DNA from: Scilla litardierei
Taxonomy: Eukaryota > Streptophyta > Magnoliopsida > Asparagales > Asparagaceae
DNA length: 64,000 nucleotides
Reading direction: 5' to 3'
Assembly (NCBI GenBank): GCA_030789695.1
Contig: CM061136.1
Location: forward strand, 135,978,448 to 136,042,447
Below, in pieces: positions 1-11,410 of the stretch (positions are counted from its first letter, which is position 1; every line of letters starts with the position of its first letter). The translations under genes and the position numbers were made by a program. Below the pieces are notes generated by a model, which was given only the letters and a program-made list of their open reading frames with translations, was not told the DNA's origin and did not search any database.

Positions 1-135
1 CTGCTGGCCGGAGTGGCGGATCAGGCCAACTCGGGGCTCAGTCCGCTTATCTCTTACCCCACCCATATGTGTCGAGCGTTGGGGTTTCCAACTACAGGGC
101 TCGCTTCTGGAACACGAGCCAGGAACACAAGCATT

Positions 136-393
136 CGTAGCAAAGCTACGCAATCACAAAAGCACTTAGAGAATGCAATGACATGACAATTAATTCGCGT
201 ACCGTTAATGGAAAGTAAACATGACATGGTATTTGTGCAACATGCTATATGTCGGAACTAGCTTCGTTGTCAAGCTAGTTCCCCAAATTTGCGCCTAGGC
301 GAGTATCATTTCGTCGCCTAGCCTCTTTTACGCCTACAACAAGCAAATGGCCTAAAACATGGCCTAAACCCTAAGTGGCAAGTTTCACTTGCC
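136..393 (-). other. Candidate structured RNA module (stem-loops H1-H5), copy D
   Basis: On the minus strand the order is H1 (377-393, stem GGCAAG/CTTGCC), H2 (349-364, paired GGCC), H3 (295-321, 8-bp stem CTAGGCGA/TCGCCTAG around loop CGAAATGATAC), H4 (254-282, 11-bp stem around loop GACAACG) and H5 (136-150, CGTAGC/GCTACG). The same order is seen in the LTRs of A, B, C and the solo LTR. Compared with the others, the H4 stem here is GGAACTAGCTT rather than GATCTAGCTT, with both arms changed together. Confidence 0.75.
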
Positions 394-823
394 TAGCACC
401 GGGGATGGCGACTACTTCGTCACACGGATGCCAATCTACGGGGAAATCGCTGTTTTGGGGGAACAATCATCAAACAACATGAAATTTATTAGGGTTTCAT
501 AAAAATATAAATAGGTTATGAAAACAACGGTAGATCGATTTCTTACCGAGAGGAGGCGGAAAAACACTCCGGGGAACCCTAGGATCAGATCTGGAAAAGA
601 TTGGAGAAGTTTGGGGAAACTAGGGTTTTGGGGGATTTGGGGATTTTGATGGATTTGGTGAGATTTTGGGGAAGATGAGAGGTAGATAGAGTGGATGGAT
701 GGTTTGGATGATGGATTTAGGGCTTGGAATGAAGGAATGAAGCTTGGAGGAAGATGGGGGCTCAAGGGGGAAGATTTTAGGGTTTTGGGTCGTGTTGAGG
801 AAGAAGAAAACGTTTGGGTTGGG

Positions 824-831
824 TTTAAATA
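824..831 (-). promoter_or_regulatory. TATA-like box of LTR D
   Basis: Minus strand TATTTAAA, aligned with the TATTTAAA at 59541 in LTR C and 53675 in LTR B. It lies just downstream, in LTR sense, of the palindrome array. Confidence 0.6.
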
Positions 832-873
832 GGATGGGCTGGCGGCTGCCCAGAAATTAGGGTTTCAACACTG

Positions 874-1272
874 GTTAGTCGGTCAAAGAGCAACCACTGA
901 CCGACTAGTTTGGCAACTAGTCGGTCGGTCGACCAACACAGACCGACTAAGTGCAAACAGTAACTTCTGAACGAAAATAGGATTTTAGAGTTAGTCGGTC
1001 CATGAACAAATACTGACCGACTAGTTTAGCATCTAGTCGGTCGATGAACGTTCTTAGACCGACTAAGAGTAAACAGTAACTCAACTAAAATTAAGATGAT
1101 GAGTTAGTCGGTTGAAGAAGCATTGCTGACCGACTAGTTTGCAACCTAGTCGGTCAACCAATGTTCTTAGACCGACTAACGATAAACAGTAACTCCTGAG
1201 AAATTTAGAAAGCTAACTAGTCGGTCCAAGAAGGATTGCCGACCGACTGGATCGTCATCTAGTCGGTCGGTG
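874..1272. repeat. Array of inverted TAGTCGGTC / GACCGACTA motifs, copy D
   Basis: The motif AGTCGGTC and its complement GACCGACT alternate many times, forming potential hairpins such as GACCGACTAGTT...AACTAGTCGGTC. Modules recur about every 110 bp, as in copies B and C. Every motif contains a CpG and the sequence ACCGAC. Confidence 0.9.
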
Positions 1273-1561
1273 CCCCTTCTTATACCGGCTAATGAGCACA
1301 AAAAGTTCCGATACGGAGCGCGGGGCCCCGGGATCGATTCCTAAGACTCCTAGGCTTGATCTAATAGTTAGATACGACCGTTATGAAGCCCGTCACGAAT
1401 GACTTGCTTCGAAATCGACGATCCTAAGGAAGAAGCGAGAAAATACGACGAATCGATCGAAAATGAAAGCTACGGAGACGAAAACCACACAAGAGGAGAA
1501 AATCCACCAAAACATATATTATATTATAATAAATCCAGATACATGAAAAGCAGTCGTTACA

Positions 1562-2715
1562 AGGGAATTGAGAGAGTTTGAGAGTGGCTTATAGATCTCT
1601 TGTGATTTTCAATAGCATCAAGAAGTTATAATGAACTCAGCACAACCATATATATAGAAGCCACAAAACAGCCCTCAAACCCTAAGAAAACAGCCAACAG
1701 AACAATACTGCAACGGCTAGAAACTGGGCGAAAAGGACATCAACAGTCGACTGATGATCATAAGACAGTCGACTGATCAACGGCTAGAAAATATCTAACG
1801 GCTATAATCTGAGCCAGGACAGTCGAATGAAGAAGACAATACAGTCGACTGAAAACAGGACAGGCGCCTGTAAAACCTTCAGCTGGCGCCTGCTGCAGGG
1901 GATGGAATAAAAATAGAGAGCTGCACTCTTTCTCCAAATAAGCATACATGCGACTGATGTTAATAATACAGTCAACTCTAAAATAGTTAGGCGACTATAA
2001 AATCTTCATCAGTCGCCTGCTGCAAAAGATGGAGAAAAACAGAAAGAGGCAGAGATTGCACTTACGCTACTCAGACAACTGTTGCCCAATCTACAGGCGA
2101 CTGTAAATATACATGCGACTATAAACTGTGCAGCAGTTGAATGTTGCGTAAAGCTCAAGTAGAGTCAATGGAAATGTTGACTTGAGCAGTGCATATCAGT
2201 CAACTGTAGAAGGATCGACAGGCGACTGAAAATCACCCAGTCGACTGTAAATCCTTCATCAGGCGACTAATGGAAATCCAGAGACTCCAAGTGAGTCTTT
2301 GGACAAGATGAACCTATTAGGTTGGATTCTATGATAATCCTAAGGCTCATTAAGATGGCTAAAATGCATATGCATGTATGAGTAGACCATCTAACAAGGC
2401 ATTACATTAACCTAGACTCAATTGAGAGAGAAATCAATAAAGGAAATATTACATGGATTACATTGCTTTCCTTAGAGTCTAAGTCTTCCAACTTGATGCC
2501 TTGATGCTCTCCATCATCTCCAAGCTTTGGCACCCCTTGAGTCCAAGCTTTGGCCCTTCTCCACTTGATGTCCATCCTTGCACCAAGTGATTAGTCTCCA
2601 AGAAAGATATTATTGAAAAGAAACTGTGAGACTAAAACATGAGAGTCATTAGCAACAACATAATGTTGTGATCATTATCAAAATAAGATTGGTATGAAAC
2701 ACCAATACTCAACCA
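1562..2715 (-). repeat. Copia-1 3' LTR, truncated at its 3' end
   Basis: Matches 6450-7603 of the 5' LTR over about 1154 bp, with roughly 3% differences by eye in the stretch I compared. In LTR sense it begins at 2715 as TGGTTGAG, one substitution from TGTTGAG in the 5' LTR. The part equivalent to 5771-6449 is missing because element D interrupts it at 1561/1562. Confidence 0.88.
1744..2274. repeat. CAGTCGACTG palindrome array in Copia-1 3' LTR
   Basis: Repeated 10-bp palindromes of form CAGKCGMCTG (CAGTCGACTG, CAGGCGCCTG, and mixed forms CAGGCGACTG/CAGTCGCCTG) occur every 20-60 bp. Many are paired across a 12-nt AT-rich spacer resembling TAAATCCTTCAT. Variants such as CAGTCAACTG and CAGTCGAATG look like mutated copies. 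The array is upstream, in LTR sense, of the TATA box near 1650-1660. Confidence 0.9.
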
Positions 2716-2728
2716 TCTCCCCCTTTTT
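2716..2728 (-). promoter_or_regulatory. Copia-1 polypurine tract
   Basis: Minus strand AAAAAGGGGGAGA directly abuts the 3' LTR start. This is where plus-strand DNA synthesis is primed in LTR retrotransposons. Confidence 0.85.
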
Positions 2729-3491
2729 GATGATGACACACATTATGTAAAACACAAAGAATTAAAGTACAATGCTAATGAGCTCCTCCTACTTATTTGT
2801 ACCAATTATTCAATGAACTACACAATAGTAAATACTCATTCTACCAAAAGAAATCATGGTGACATATAATAGGCATGGATTACATAAACCAATTGCAATG
2901 GACAATATTATGCAAACATGAATGGTTTATACAATCCCATATCTCTCCCCATAGATATATCTATCCCCAATATGCATATGTATGAAATACATGATAGACA
3001 TTTAAATAATGCATATATCTCTCCCCCTGACATCGTCAAAAAGGTGGACATCAAAAATATCCCCCTTGTCATCTTAATCAAGATGTGACAATATGCAAGA
3101 AATAAGGAGATGTATGATACCAAATTGAAAATTTTAGTGGGTATCAATCACTATCCCATGCTCCCCCTAGATCATAGAAATGGTCAAATTTTGACTTCTA
3201 GGATCTAATACCAATTATAAAGAAGGAGATTAACAATATAATCCTCTTTATTAATTGATATACATATAATGGAGCCATGGGCCAAAAGTGTATCAAAGCT
3301 ATAGATATGGAAAAATCAAGCTTCAATGATACACAATGATATTGCCAAAAAGAAGTATAACATGAAACAACTTGGCAATATCTACGGGGTTTGGTTTGAG
3401 ACCAAAACATAACCAATAGTAAAAATTGATCTCAATCAAACCCCGAAATGAGAGTCAAAATATGTATTAAAATATTTTAAACATACACATA
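2729..3491. other. Copia-1 noncoding 3' internal region
   Basis: No open frame resembling a retrotransposon protein. The stretch is AT-rich and has several purine tracts on the minus strand (complements of CTCCCCCT near 2945, 3015, 3060 and 3160) that resemble degenerate polypurine tracts. It occupies the place where pol should be. Confidence 0.6.
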
Positions 3492-5734
3492 TTAACTCCC
3501 CCATTGACATACATATGGATCAATAAATGCATGCATGTCAATGTAATCCATAAGATTCCCATTTTCATGAAAAATAAATAAATTTGAAAATATTTTCAAA
3601 ATCATGAAACACACACAACCAATGGGTATGCAAAAATAAATATTTAAGCACAATACCCATACAATATGCATATGTGTGAGGAACCTAAACATTAGGGAAC
3701 AAACCCAAGAGGAGTTTGATTTCCTAATGTAATTACATGAGGTGATCACATCCTTAACTAGAGAGTTGATGTAATTATCCCTCTCTTGCACACTAACCTT
3801 AGTGGGAATCCATAAACTCAAGGATTTCCTAGGCAAGGGTTTTGCCTTTGCAAGAGGGATGGATGTGGCATGCTTAGGTGTAGAAACTAATTTCTTGGCA
3901 TGCAAATAATGAGGATTTTGCTTCTTAGCAAAAAATAAAGAGTCTTCATTCTTCCTCATCACCTTGTGATCTACATGCTTCTTGTTGATGTTATTGTTAT
4001 ACAAGAAAGCATTGTGATTCTTCTTAGGTGCTTTAGCAATATTTCTTGTATTTGCACCATAAGAGGAATTAGAGGTGGGTTTGGGTACCACATTTTGAGT
4101 ATATCCCAAACCTCCTCTATGATTTGCCGGATGTTGTTTTCCCAACAAACCGTGGAGTGAATCCCTAGAATACACAAAGCTTTAGAGCTTACGGGATTCC
4201 TCTTCGCATTTCAACGTAAGTTGTTTAATGCGAGATTCTAAGATAAGGTTTTGAGCAACAAGATTCTCATTTGTTAAACTCAATTCCTTAACTTGAGAGA
4301 GAAGTGTGTCTCTCTCACTAGTGTTATAAGCATGCATTTCATCATGGATTACACTAGCGATTTCTAGTTCATGCAACCTACTCTTAGCAATCTTATATTT
4401 TGCTTTTAGTTTGTTGTAAGAGTTGATGCACTTACTAGCATTTTTAGAAACCATACCGAAATGATATTCAATCTCCTCGTATGAGATCTTCTCCTCAATC
4501 TCATCATCGACTTCTTCCTTGCTAGAGCTTGATGAAGAGTTCTCCTTTATAGCCATGAGGCGCGATTCCTCATAGGAGTTGTAAGAGTTGAGCCATGCTT
4601 CCAACTCATCTTCAGTTGAGACAGAGGGGATTGGTGTAGGAGCGTTAATTGCTACAAAGCATGCATGGGCATCGTCCTTTCCATCCTCTTCTTCGTTACT
4701 AAATGTATCCTCACTCGGATCATCGAAAGTCCCGACAAGTCCCTTCTTGTGATTTTTGGACTTAGACCTTCCTCTCCAATGCTTCTTCCCTTTACCCTTG
4801 TAGGTTTCTTTGTTGGGTTTGGAGGGGCATTCGGTGGACAAGTGACCTTTTCCACTGCAAGTGGAACCTTGTTAAAATTGGAGGCAAACTTTGACAAAGA
4901 CTTACCTTGCTTGTACTTGAGGAATGCCTTGAATTGCTCGGCAAGATCCTCAATTTCTTCTCCACTTGCTTCTTCTAGCTCATCTTCTTTACTAGGAGCT
5001 ACTCGATGGAATTTCTTCCTCCACTTTATTGGCTCCTCCTTGGCATGGAATGCAATCCCCTTTTGCTTCTCCGGCTTCTCGGGCTTCGATGGTTGAATCT
5101 CCTTCTTGTGTTGAAGCTTCACTTCATACGCCATGAGATTACCAATGCACTCCTCAACGGTGTATTTGGACGTGTCATATGACTCCAAAATTCTGTTGGC
5201 CTTTGACTCCCAACGAGGTGTGAGAGAGTCAAGGATCTTCTCTACACGATCCTCTTGGGAAATCATCTTCCCGAGTCCCTCCAAAGCGTTCACGATATCA
5301 GTGAACTTTGTGAACATCTCTGAAATGCTTTCTCCTTCCTGCATCTTAAACATTTCATATTTAGATCTAAACACAGTTTGTTTAGATTTCTTTACCTTTG
5401 TAGTCCCTTCATGACATATCTCCAAAGTATGCCAAATTTCGTTGGCCGTTTTACACATGGAGATGCTGTTGAACTCATTTGCTAAGAGGGCGCAATGGAT
5501 TGCATTCATGGCCCTTGCATTGAACTTGATCGAGTCCTTCTCCGCCTTTGTCCTTGAAGCCACAGGTGTAGTGGGCTTCTCAAATGGCACCCCCGTGATG
5601 TCCCATAGGTCTTGACCCTTCATGTAGATCATCATCCTGATCTTCCAACTTGGGTAGTTGGTTCCGTTGAAGAGCAGGGGTCGAACGGTTGAATGACCAT
5701 CTTCATGAGACGTGGATGAGGCGTTGAATTCCAT
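3492..5734 (-). pseudogene. Copia-1 gag, decayed
   Basis: Copia Gag, the nucleocapsid precursor. The start at 5734 (MEFNASSTSHEDG...) is followed by the N-terminal NGTNYPSWKIRM motif of plant Copia Gag, then the helical UBN2-type region (HTLEICHEGT, FTDIVNALEGLGK). The first frame runs to about 4860, where a frameshift falls at a degenerate zinc knuckle (TCSGKGHLSTEC). The reading then continues at 4841-4182 through an acidic coiled-coil-like segment and at 4175-3492 through a Gag C-terminal region (GKQHPANHRGGLGY). Two or more shifts or stops break the protein. No protease follows. The family call is firm; the exact clade is not resolved. Confidence 0.82.
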
Positions 5735-5756
5735 CGTTGCAGTATGCTATAACCTC

Positions 5757-5768
5757 GCTCTGATACCA
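5757..5768 (-). promoter_or_regulatory. Copia-1 primer binding site (tRNA-iMet)
   Basis: Minus strand TGGTATCAGAGC, the complement of the 3' end of plant initiator tRNA-Met, lies two bases from the 5' LTR end (ending CTTACA). It marks the start of minus-strand synthesis. Confidence 0.92.
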
Positions 5769-6084
5769 ATTGTAAGGATCGCCTTACCCTTGCAATACTA
5801 ACAACACACACTAGAGGGGGGTGAATAGTGTAATGGCAATAAAATTGTCCAATTAAAATTAAACTTGCAAATGCGGAATAATAAATGCAAGAGGAAGTAA
5901 TTGACACAATCAATCCAAACGCAAACACAAGATTTTACCTTGGTTCCCCAAAACTTGGGTACGTCCAGCCACACCAATATTCACTATAATCACACAAAGA
6001 GAAGTGAATACAAATCCCACAAGGAGATACCTCACAAAGAGAATTTTGCCCTACACAAGGACCCAACCAACCCTACACGAGGGT

Positions 6085-6275
6085 CAAGACTCCCACCAAG
6101 AGAATCACTAACTCCCACTCAGAGAATTAGGGTTAGCCCTACAATAGGACATTAAACTCCCACAAAGAGAGTTACTCCCACAAAGAGAGTTATTCCCACT
6201 AAGAGAATATCCTAATCCCACAAAGAGATAAACTCCCACAAAGAGAGAAAGACTAATTCCCACAAAGAGAATTAG
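6085..6275. repeat. Minisatellite of about 17-bp CTCCCACAAAGAGAG units
   Basis: Around ten imperfect units of ACTCCCACAAAGAGAGTT and similar, in the R/U5 part of the Copia-1 5' LTR. The homologous part of the 3' LTR is missing, so its age cannot be judged. Confidence 0.85.
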
Positions 6276-6633
6276 TGATACAAGAATCACCAAGTAAAAT
6301 AAATACCCTTAGATATGCCTTGAGATGCTTACTCATAAATGAATGCAAGGCATGGAAGAGGATCTCCAAGTGTTGAGATATGCTTGAAAGCACTTGGATG
6401 AATTCCCTTGAGCTGGACTTCAATGCATGAAGAGGAATGAGAGCTCTAAAGAGGGAATTGAGAGAGTTTGAGAGTGGCTTATAGATCTCTTGTGATTTTC
6501 AATAACATCAAGAAGTTCTAATGAACTCAGCACAACCATATATATAGAAGCCACAAAACAGCCCTCAAACCCCAAGAAAACAGCCAACAGAACAATGCTG
6601 CAACGGCTAGAAACTGGGCGAAAACGACAGCAA

Positions 6634-7160
6634 CAGTCGACTGATGATCATAAGACAGTCGACTGATCAACGGCTAGAAAATATCTAACGGCTATAATCT
6701 GAGCCAGGACAGTCGACTGAAGAAGACAATACAGTCGACTGAAAATAGGACAGGCGCCTGTAAAACCTTCAGCAGGTGACTGTTGCAGGGGATAGAATAA
6801 AAACAGGGATCTGCACTCTTTCTCCAGATAAGCATACAAGCGACTAATGTCAATAATACAGTCGACTGTAAAATAGTCAGGAGACTGTAAAATCTTCATC
6901 AGTGGTCTGCTGCAAAAGATGGAGAAAAATAGAAAGAGGCAGAGATTGCACTTACGCTACTCAGACGACTGTTGACCAATTTACAGGCGACTATAAATAT
7001 ACATGCGACTGTAAACTGTGCAGCAGTCGACTGTTGCGTAAAGCTCAGGTAGAGTCAATGGAAATGTTGACTTGAGCAGTGCATATCAGTCGACTGTAGA
7101 AGGATCGACAGGCGACTAGAAATCACCCAGTCGACTTTAAATCCTTCATCAGGTGACTGA
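6634..7160. repeat. CAGTCGACTG palindrome array in Copia-1 5' LTR
   Basis: Same arrangement as in the 3' LTR (1744-2274), with slightly more intact palindromes. Composite pairs such as CAGTCGACTG next to TAAATCCTTCAT next to a second palindrome recur. Confidence 0.9.
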
Positions 7161-7603
7161 TTGAAAGCCAAAGACTCCATGTGAGTCTTTGGACAAGATG
7201 AACCTATTAGGTTGGATTCTATGATAATCCTAAGGCTCACTAAGATGGCTAAAATGCATATGCATGTATGAATAGACCATCTAACAAGGCATTACATTAA
7301 CCTAGACTCAATTGAGAGAGAAAGCAATAACGAAAATATTACATGGATTACATTGCTTTCCTTAGAGTCTAAGTCTTCCAACTTGATGCCTTAATGCTCT
7401 CCATCATCTCCAATCTTTGGCACCCCTTGAGTCCAAGCTTAGGCCCTTCTCCACTTGATGTCCATCCTTGCACCAAGTAATTAGTCTCTAAGAAAGTATT
7501 CTTGAAAAGAAACTGTGAGACTAAAACATGAGAGTCATTAGCAACAACATAATGTTGTGATCATCATCAAAATAAGATTGGTATGAAACACCAATACTCA
7601 ACA

Positions 7604-8264
7604 GTTAGTTCAAAGAATCGACGGCTCAGATCAGAGCAGTGAACCGCCACAATAGGAGACAGTTGACTGATGATCAAAATTCAGTCGACTGGTTGAAGTG
7701 ATAAGAAATAAGCTTAGGATGACAAACAGTCGACTGTTGAGTAACATACAGTCACCTGTCTGTGGGACAGTCGACTGTAATTTACACATCAGTCGACTGA
7801 CTGAGAATCAATAAAATTGATGATAAAAACAGAGACTACTGACGAAATAAACAGGCGCCTGATGACTAAAATGCAGTCGCCTGTTGATCCAACAGTCGAC
7901 TGTAAATTTTTCATCAGTCGCCTGGGTGAAAGATACAGTCTGCAGACAGAATAGATAGAGTAGGGCAGTCGACTGTCGAAGGAAAGACAGGCGTCTGTCC
8001 TAGTCCAAAAATGCACAGTGAGATTAAAAACCAGAGGATATGCACAACTCACCCTAGGACCTATATTCTAATCATAAACTCATCATAAAATCAACATCAA
8101 ACGATAAATTATTTATAACATAAATCTCTTAAAACATTCTGAAAACTCATGTTATCAAAGAAGTCTCAATTGCCTTTCTTAAAACAAATATATGATATAA
8201 CAAATGAAAAGAGGCAACATGATGATATGAGCTCAAAAAGTGTTATAACAAGTAATTTGAGCTC
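7604..8264 (-). other. Copia-2 noncoding 3' region with palindromes
   Basis: No protein frame. At 7660-8010 it contains about a dozen CAGTCGACTG / CAGGCGCCTG type palindromes, including one pair joined by TAAATTTTTCAT. The stretch 8050-8264 is plain AT-rich sequence after the RNase H stop. It may be 3' untranslated sequence or a displaced part of the 3' LTR. I could not align it to the start of the 5' LTR. Confidence 0.65.
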
Positions 8265-11200
8265 CTAAATTTCAGATTCATATATAATTCCTAATTCTCC
8301 ATGCAACCTCACAAATGAATCTTCTTTAAGAGGTTTTGTGAAGATGTCGACAATTTGTTTTTGGGTTTCAATGTACTCTAAGATGATATCCTTTTTAGCT
8401 ACATGATCATTGATAAAATGGTGTCTCATCCCTATGTGTTTGGTATGGGAGTGATGTACCAGATTCTTGAAAAGACATATAGCACTTTGGTTATCAACTA
8501 TGATAGGGCAAGTATCACAATTGACACCATAGTCTTTAAGAGTGTGTCTCATCCAAAGAACTTGTGCACATGCAAGATCCATGGTAATATATTCTGCTTC
8601 AGTCATGGACAATGATACCGAGTTCTGTTTCTTGGAAAACCAAGAGACTAAGGAATTTCCTAGGAAATGGCAAGTGCCACTAGTACTTTTCCTATCGGAT
8701 TTGCATCCGGCAAAGTAAGGCATCACTATATGAGATTAACATGTGCTAGATTTAGGGTAAAGTAACCCATAATCTAGTGAATGATTGAGATAACGAAATA
8801 TTTGTTTAACCGCAATCAAGTGTGACTCTTCAGGTCTAGCTTGATATCTAGCACACAAGCATACGGAAAACATGATATCGGGCCTACTAGCAGTTAAATA
8901 AAGTAAGCTATCGATCATACCTCGATATAGACGTACGTCTACATCTTTTTCATTCTCATCCTTATGTAGATGGGTTGTCGTACTCATGTGAGTCCTTTTG
9001 CTTGAAGATGATTCCATCCCGAATCGCTTGATAAGCTCCCCCTGTGTACTTGGTTTGATGTATGAAAGTTTCATCCTTCATTCGTCGAGTTTGCAGTCCA
9101 AGGAAGTAGTTGAGCTCACCCATGTGGTTCATCTCGAATTCATCCTTCATGGACTTAGAAAATTCTTGACAAAGATTAAAGTTAGTAGAACCAAATATTA
9201 TATCGTCTACATAAACTTGAATCAATAGGATGTTATTTTCATAATCTTTAATGAAAAGTGTTGAATCAACTTCTCCCATTTAAAAACCTAAATCCAAAAG
9301 AAACGTCTTGAGTCGATCATACCGAGCTCTAGGAGCTTGTCTCAACACATATAACGCTTTCTTAAGTTTGAAAACATGGTTTGGAAACTTTTCATGAATA
9401 AAACCGGGAGGTTGAGAAACATACAATTCTTCATTGACAATCCCATTTAAAAATGCACTTTTAACATCCATTTGAAATAGTTTGAAATTCTTATGAGATG
9501 AAAAAGATAAAATTAATCTATAGCTTCTAATCTAGCAACGATGGCAAAGGATTATTTGAAATCGATACCTTCCTCTTGCCGGTAGACTTGAGCTACTAAC
9601 CTTTCTTTGTTCCTTGTGATGACCTCGTTCTCATCGGTTTTGTTCTTGAAGATCTATTTGGTCCCAATAACTTGATGACCACTTGGAAGAGGAACGAGCT
9701 TCCAAACATCATTTCTCTCGAATTGCATGAGTTCTTCTTCCATTTCCACTATCCAAGAGCTATCCTCACAAGTTTCTTGGATATTCTTTGACTCAATGGT
9801 AGAGACAAATGCGCATTGAGAGAATTCTTCAATTCTTGACCTCGTTCGAACACCCACACTAATATGTCCAATAATTTGGTCATGTGGATGGTTACGAACG
9901 GTTGGGTAAGCTTTAGGCATTCCTGCATCACTTGAAACATCTTCAACAATCTCATTAGTAGTGTTAGTCTCAATAATAGAATCATTAATCTTGACATTAC
10001 TAAGTAAATCACATATATCATCTACACTATCATCATTAACATGAGGAAAATCAAAATCTTCATAAAATGATATGTGTAGTAATTCCTTGATCGTTGAAGA
10101 AGTTTTGTTGTATATCCTGTAGGCTTTACTACGAGTGGAATATCCAACAAAAATGCCTTCATCAGATCTTGGCTCAAATATATCTAAATTACCAAAGGTA
10201 TTCTTGATAAAATATTTTGAACCAAAAACTCGAAGATATTTAACTTGTGGATTTTTATCATAAAATAACTCAAAACAAGTTTTATTCGTTCGGTGTCTCA
10301 CTAGGATCCTATTGAGCACATAACAAGCCGTGTGCACCGCCTCTGTCCAAAATTATAGACCAAGATGACTATCATGGAGCATAATATGAGCACACTCAAT
10401 AAGAGTCCTATTCTTTCTCTCTACAACACTATTTTGTGGTGGTGCCCAAGGAAAAGAAAAATTGTGAGTTATCCCGGTGTCATCACAAAACTTTGTAAAA
10501 GACTCATTCTCAAATTCTCCTCCATGATCACTATGGATAGTGATAATGGTGGATCCTAAGAGATTCTGAATCTCCTTTGCAAATATGGTAAACTCTTCAA
10601 AAGCTTCATTCTTATTAGTTAAGAATGAAACCCAAGTAAATCTAGAGAAGTCGTCAACGACAACTAATCCATAATAAGCATTGCCTAAAGAAGCGGTTCT
10701 AGTTGGCACAAACAAATCTAGATGAAGTAGTTCTCGGGGCCTCTTAGAAGTAATGCCTTCTTTAAGCTTAAAAGATGATTTACTAAGTTTACCTCTTTGA
10801 CATGAATCACAAAAGTTTTTCTTACTAAAAGCAATTTTTGGAAAACCTTTGACTAGATCATGCTTAGCTAACTTATATAAGTGCTTAAAATGAACATGAC
10901 CAAAATGGCGATGCCATAATAGTTGTTCATTTGTATTAGCAACTAAGCAATGTTCTATAGTTTTAGACGAGCTCAAATAATAATATTTTTACGCCTAATA
11001 CCGGTAAATAAAACATGTGAATTAGAATCAACAATTTTACACATACCCTCTCCAAAGTTAACCTTGTAACCTTTGTTACAAAGTTGACTAATGGAGATAA
11101 GGTTGTGACATAAACCACTAACTAGAAATACATTAGTAATTAAAGGTTTGGAGGGGTTTCCGACTATACCTACTCCAATGATGGTTCCCTTTTGGTTACC

Positions 11201-11310
11201 TCCAAAAGTGACTGTTGCACCATTCTTGATGCTAATCACTTCGGAGAGTAATGAAGGATCTCCCGTCATGTGTTTGGAGCAACCAATGTCGAGAATCCAT
11301 CCTTTACTTT
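8265..11310 (-). pseudogene. Copia-2 pol (protease, integrase, RT, RNase H), decayed
   Basis: Read right to left. Protease near 11310-10973 has DIGCSKHMTGD where active enzymes have DSGCS, so the Ser of the catalytic triad is changed. A GAG-pre-integrase and integrase core follow at 10976-10353, with an HLDLF aspartate, SDHGGEFEN and NSVVERKNRTL. The integrase C-terminus runs into RT at 10337-9654. RT continues at 9471-8736 with MDVKSAFLNG and an intact catalytic YVDD. RNase H is at 8726-8265 (TEAEYI, DNQSAI, RHHFI, DIFTKPL). At least five stops or shifts separate these blocks, so it cannot make a polyprotein. Confidence 0.9.
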
Positions 11311-11410
11311 TAGAGCTAGTTTGATCTTTATTTCTCTTTTTCTTTCTCTTGGGTACCTACATAATATACCATAAGCTCATGGTACCCAATTTTTGTTGGG
11401 TCCAAAGGGA

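Larger units (their letters stand above)
1..1561 (-). mobile_element. Start of an LTR of Tekay-like Ty3/gypsy element D (runs off left edge)
   Basis: Read on the minus strand, the segment starts TGTAACGACTG at 1561 and is collinear with the LTR of element C (58812 to about 60530), differing at only a few percent of sites by eye. It has the same parts in the same order: palindrome array, TATA-like box, GTAAG donor-like site at 542-546, and stem-loop module. The rest of the LTR and the internal region lie left of the window. Its right border cuts the Copia-1 LTR, so D inserted into Copia-1. A proline/serine-rich frame at 436-765 also occurs in C, but it opens with TTG rather than ATG and I do not call it a gene. 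Confidence 0.85.
1562..7603 (-). mobile_element. Copia-1: gag-only (non-autonomous) Copia LTR retrotransposon
   Basis: Minus-strand element with a 5' LTR at 5771-7603, a tRNA-iMet primer site, a decayed gag, a polypurine tract and a 3' LTR at 1562-2715 cut short by element D. Between the gag remnant (ending about 3492) and the polypurine tract (2716) there is no protease, integrase, RT or RNase H, whereas Copia-2 beside it keeps all of them. This fits the TR-GAG type of non-autonomous element, which would depend on enzymes from a relative; Copia-2 shares its LTR start (TGTTGAGTATTGG) and its palindromes. The 5' LTR abuts Copia-2 noncoding sequence at 7604, so Copia-1 probably inserted into Copia-2. 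No target duplication can be checked because the left flank is lost. Confidence 0.85.
5771..7603 (-). repeat. Copia-1 5' LTR
   Basis: 1833 bp, TGTTGAG...CTTACA in LTR sense, ending two bases from the primer site. A TATA box lies on the minus strand at 6537-6548 (CTATATATATGG). Upstream of it is the palindrome array and downstream a short tandem repeat. Homologous to 1562-2715. Confidence 0.92.

Noticed and set aside
436..765. Proline/serine-rich 109-codon frame (and its counterpart at 59607-59867)
   Set aside because: Opens with TTG, lies in the LTR, absent from LTR A, and the C-terminal part differs between copies by frameshift. Similarity is explained by LTR homology.
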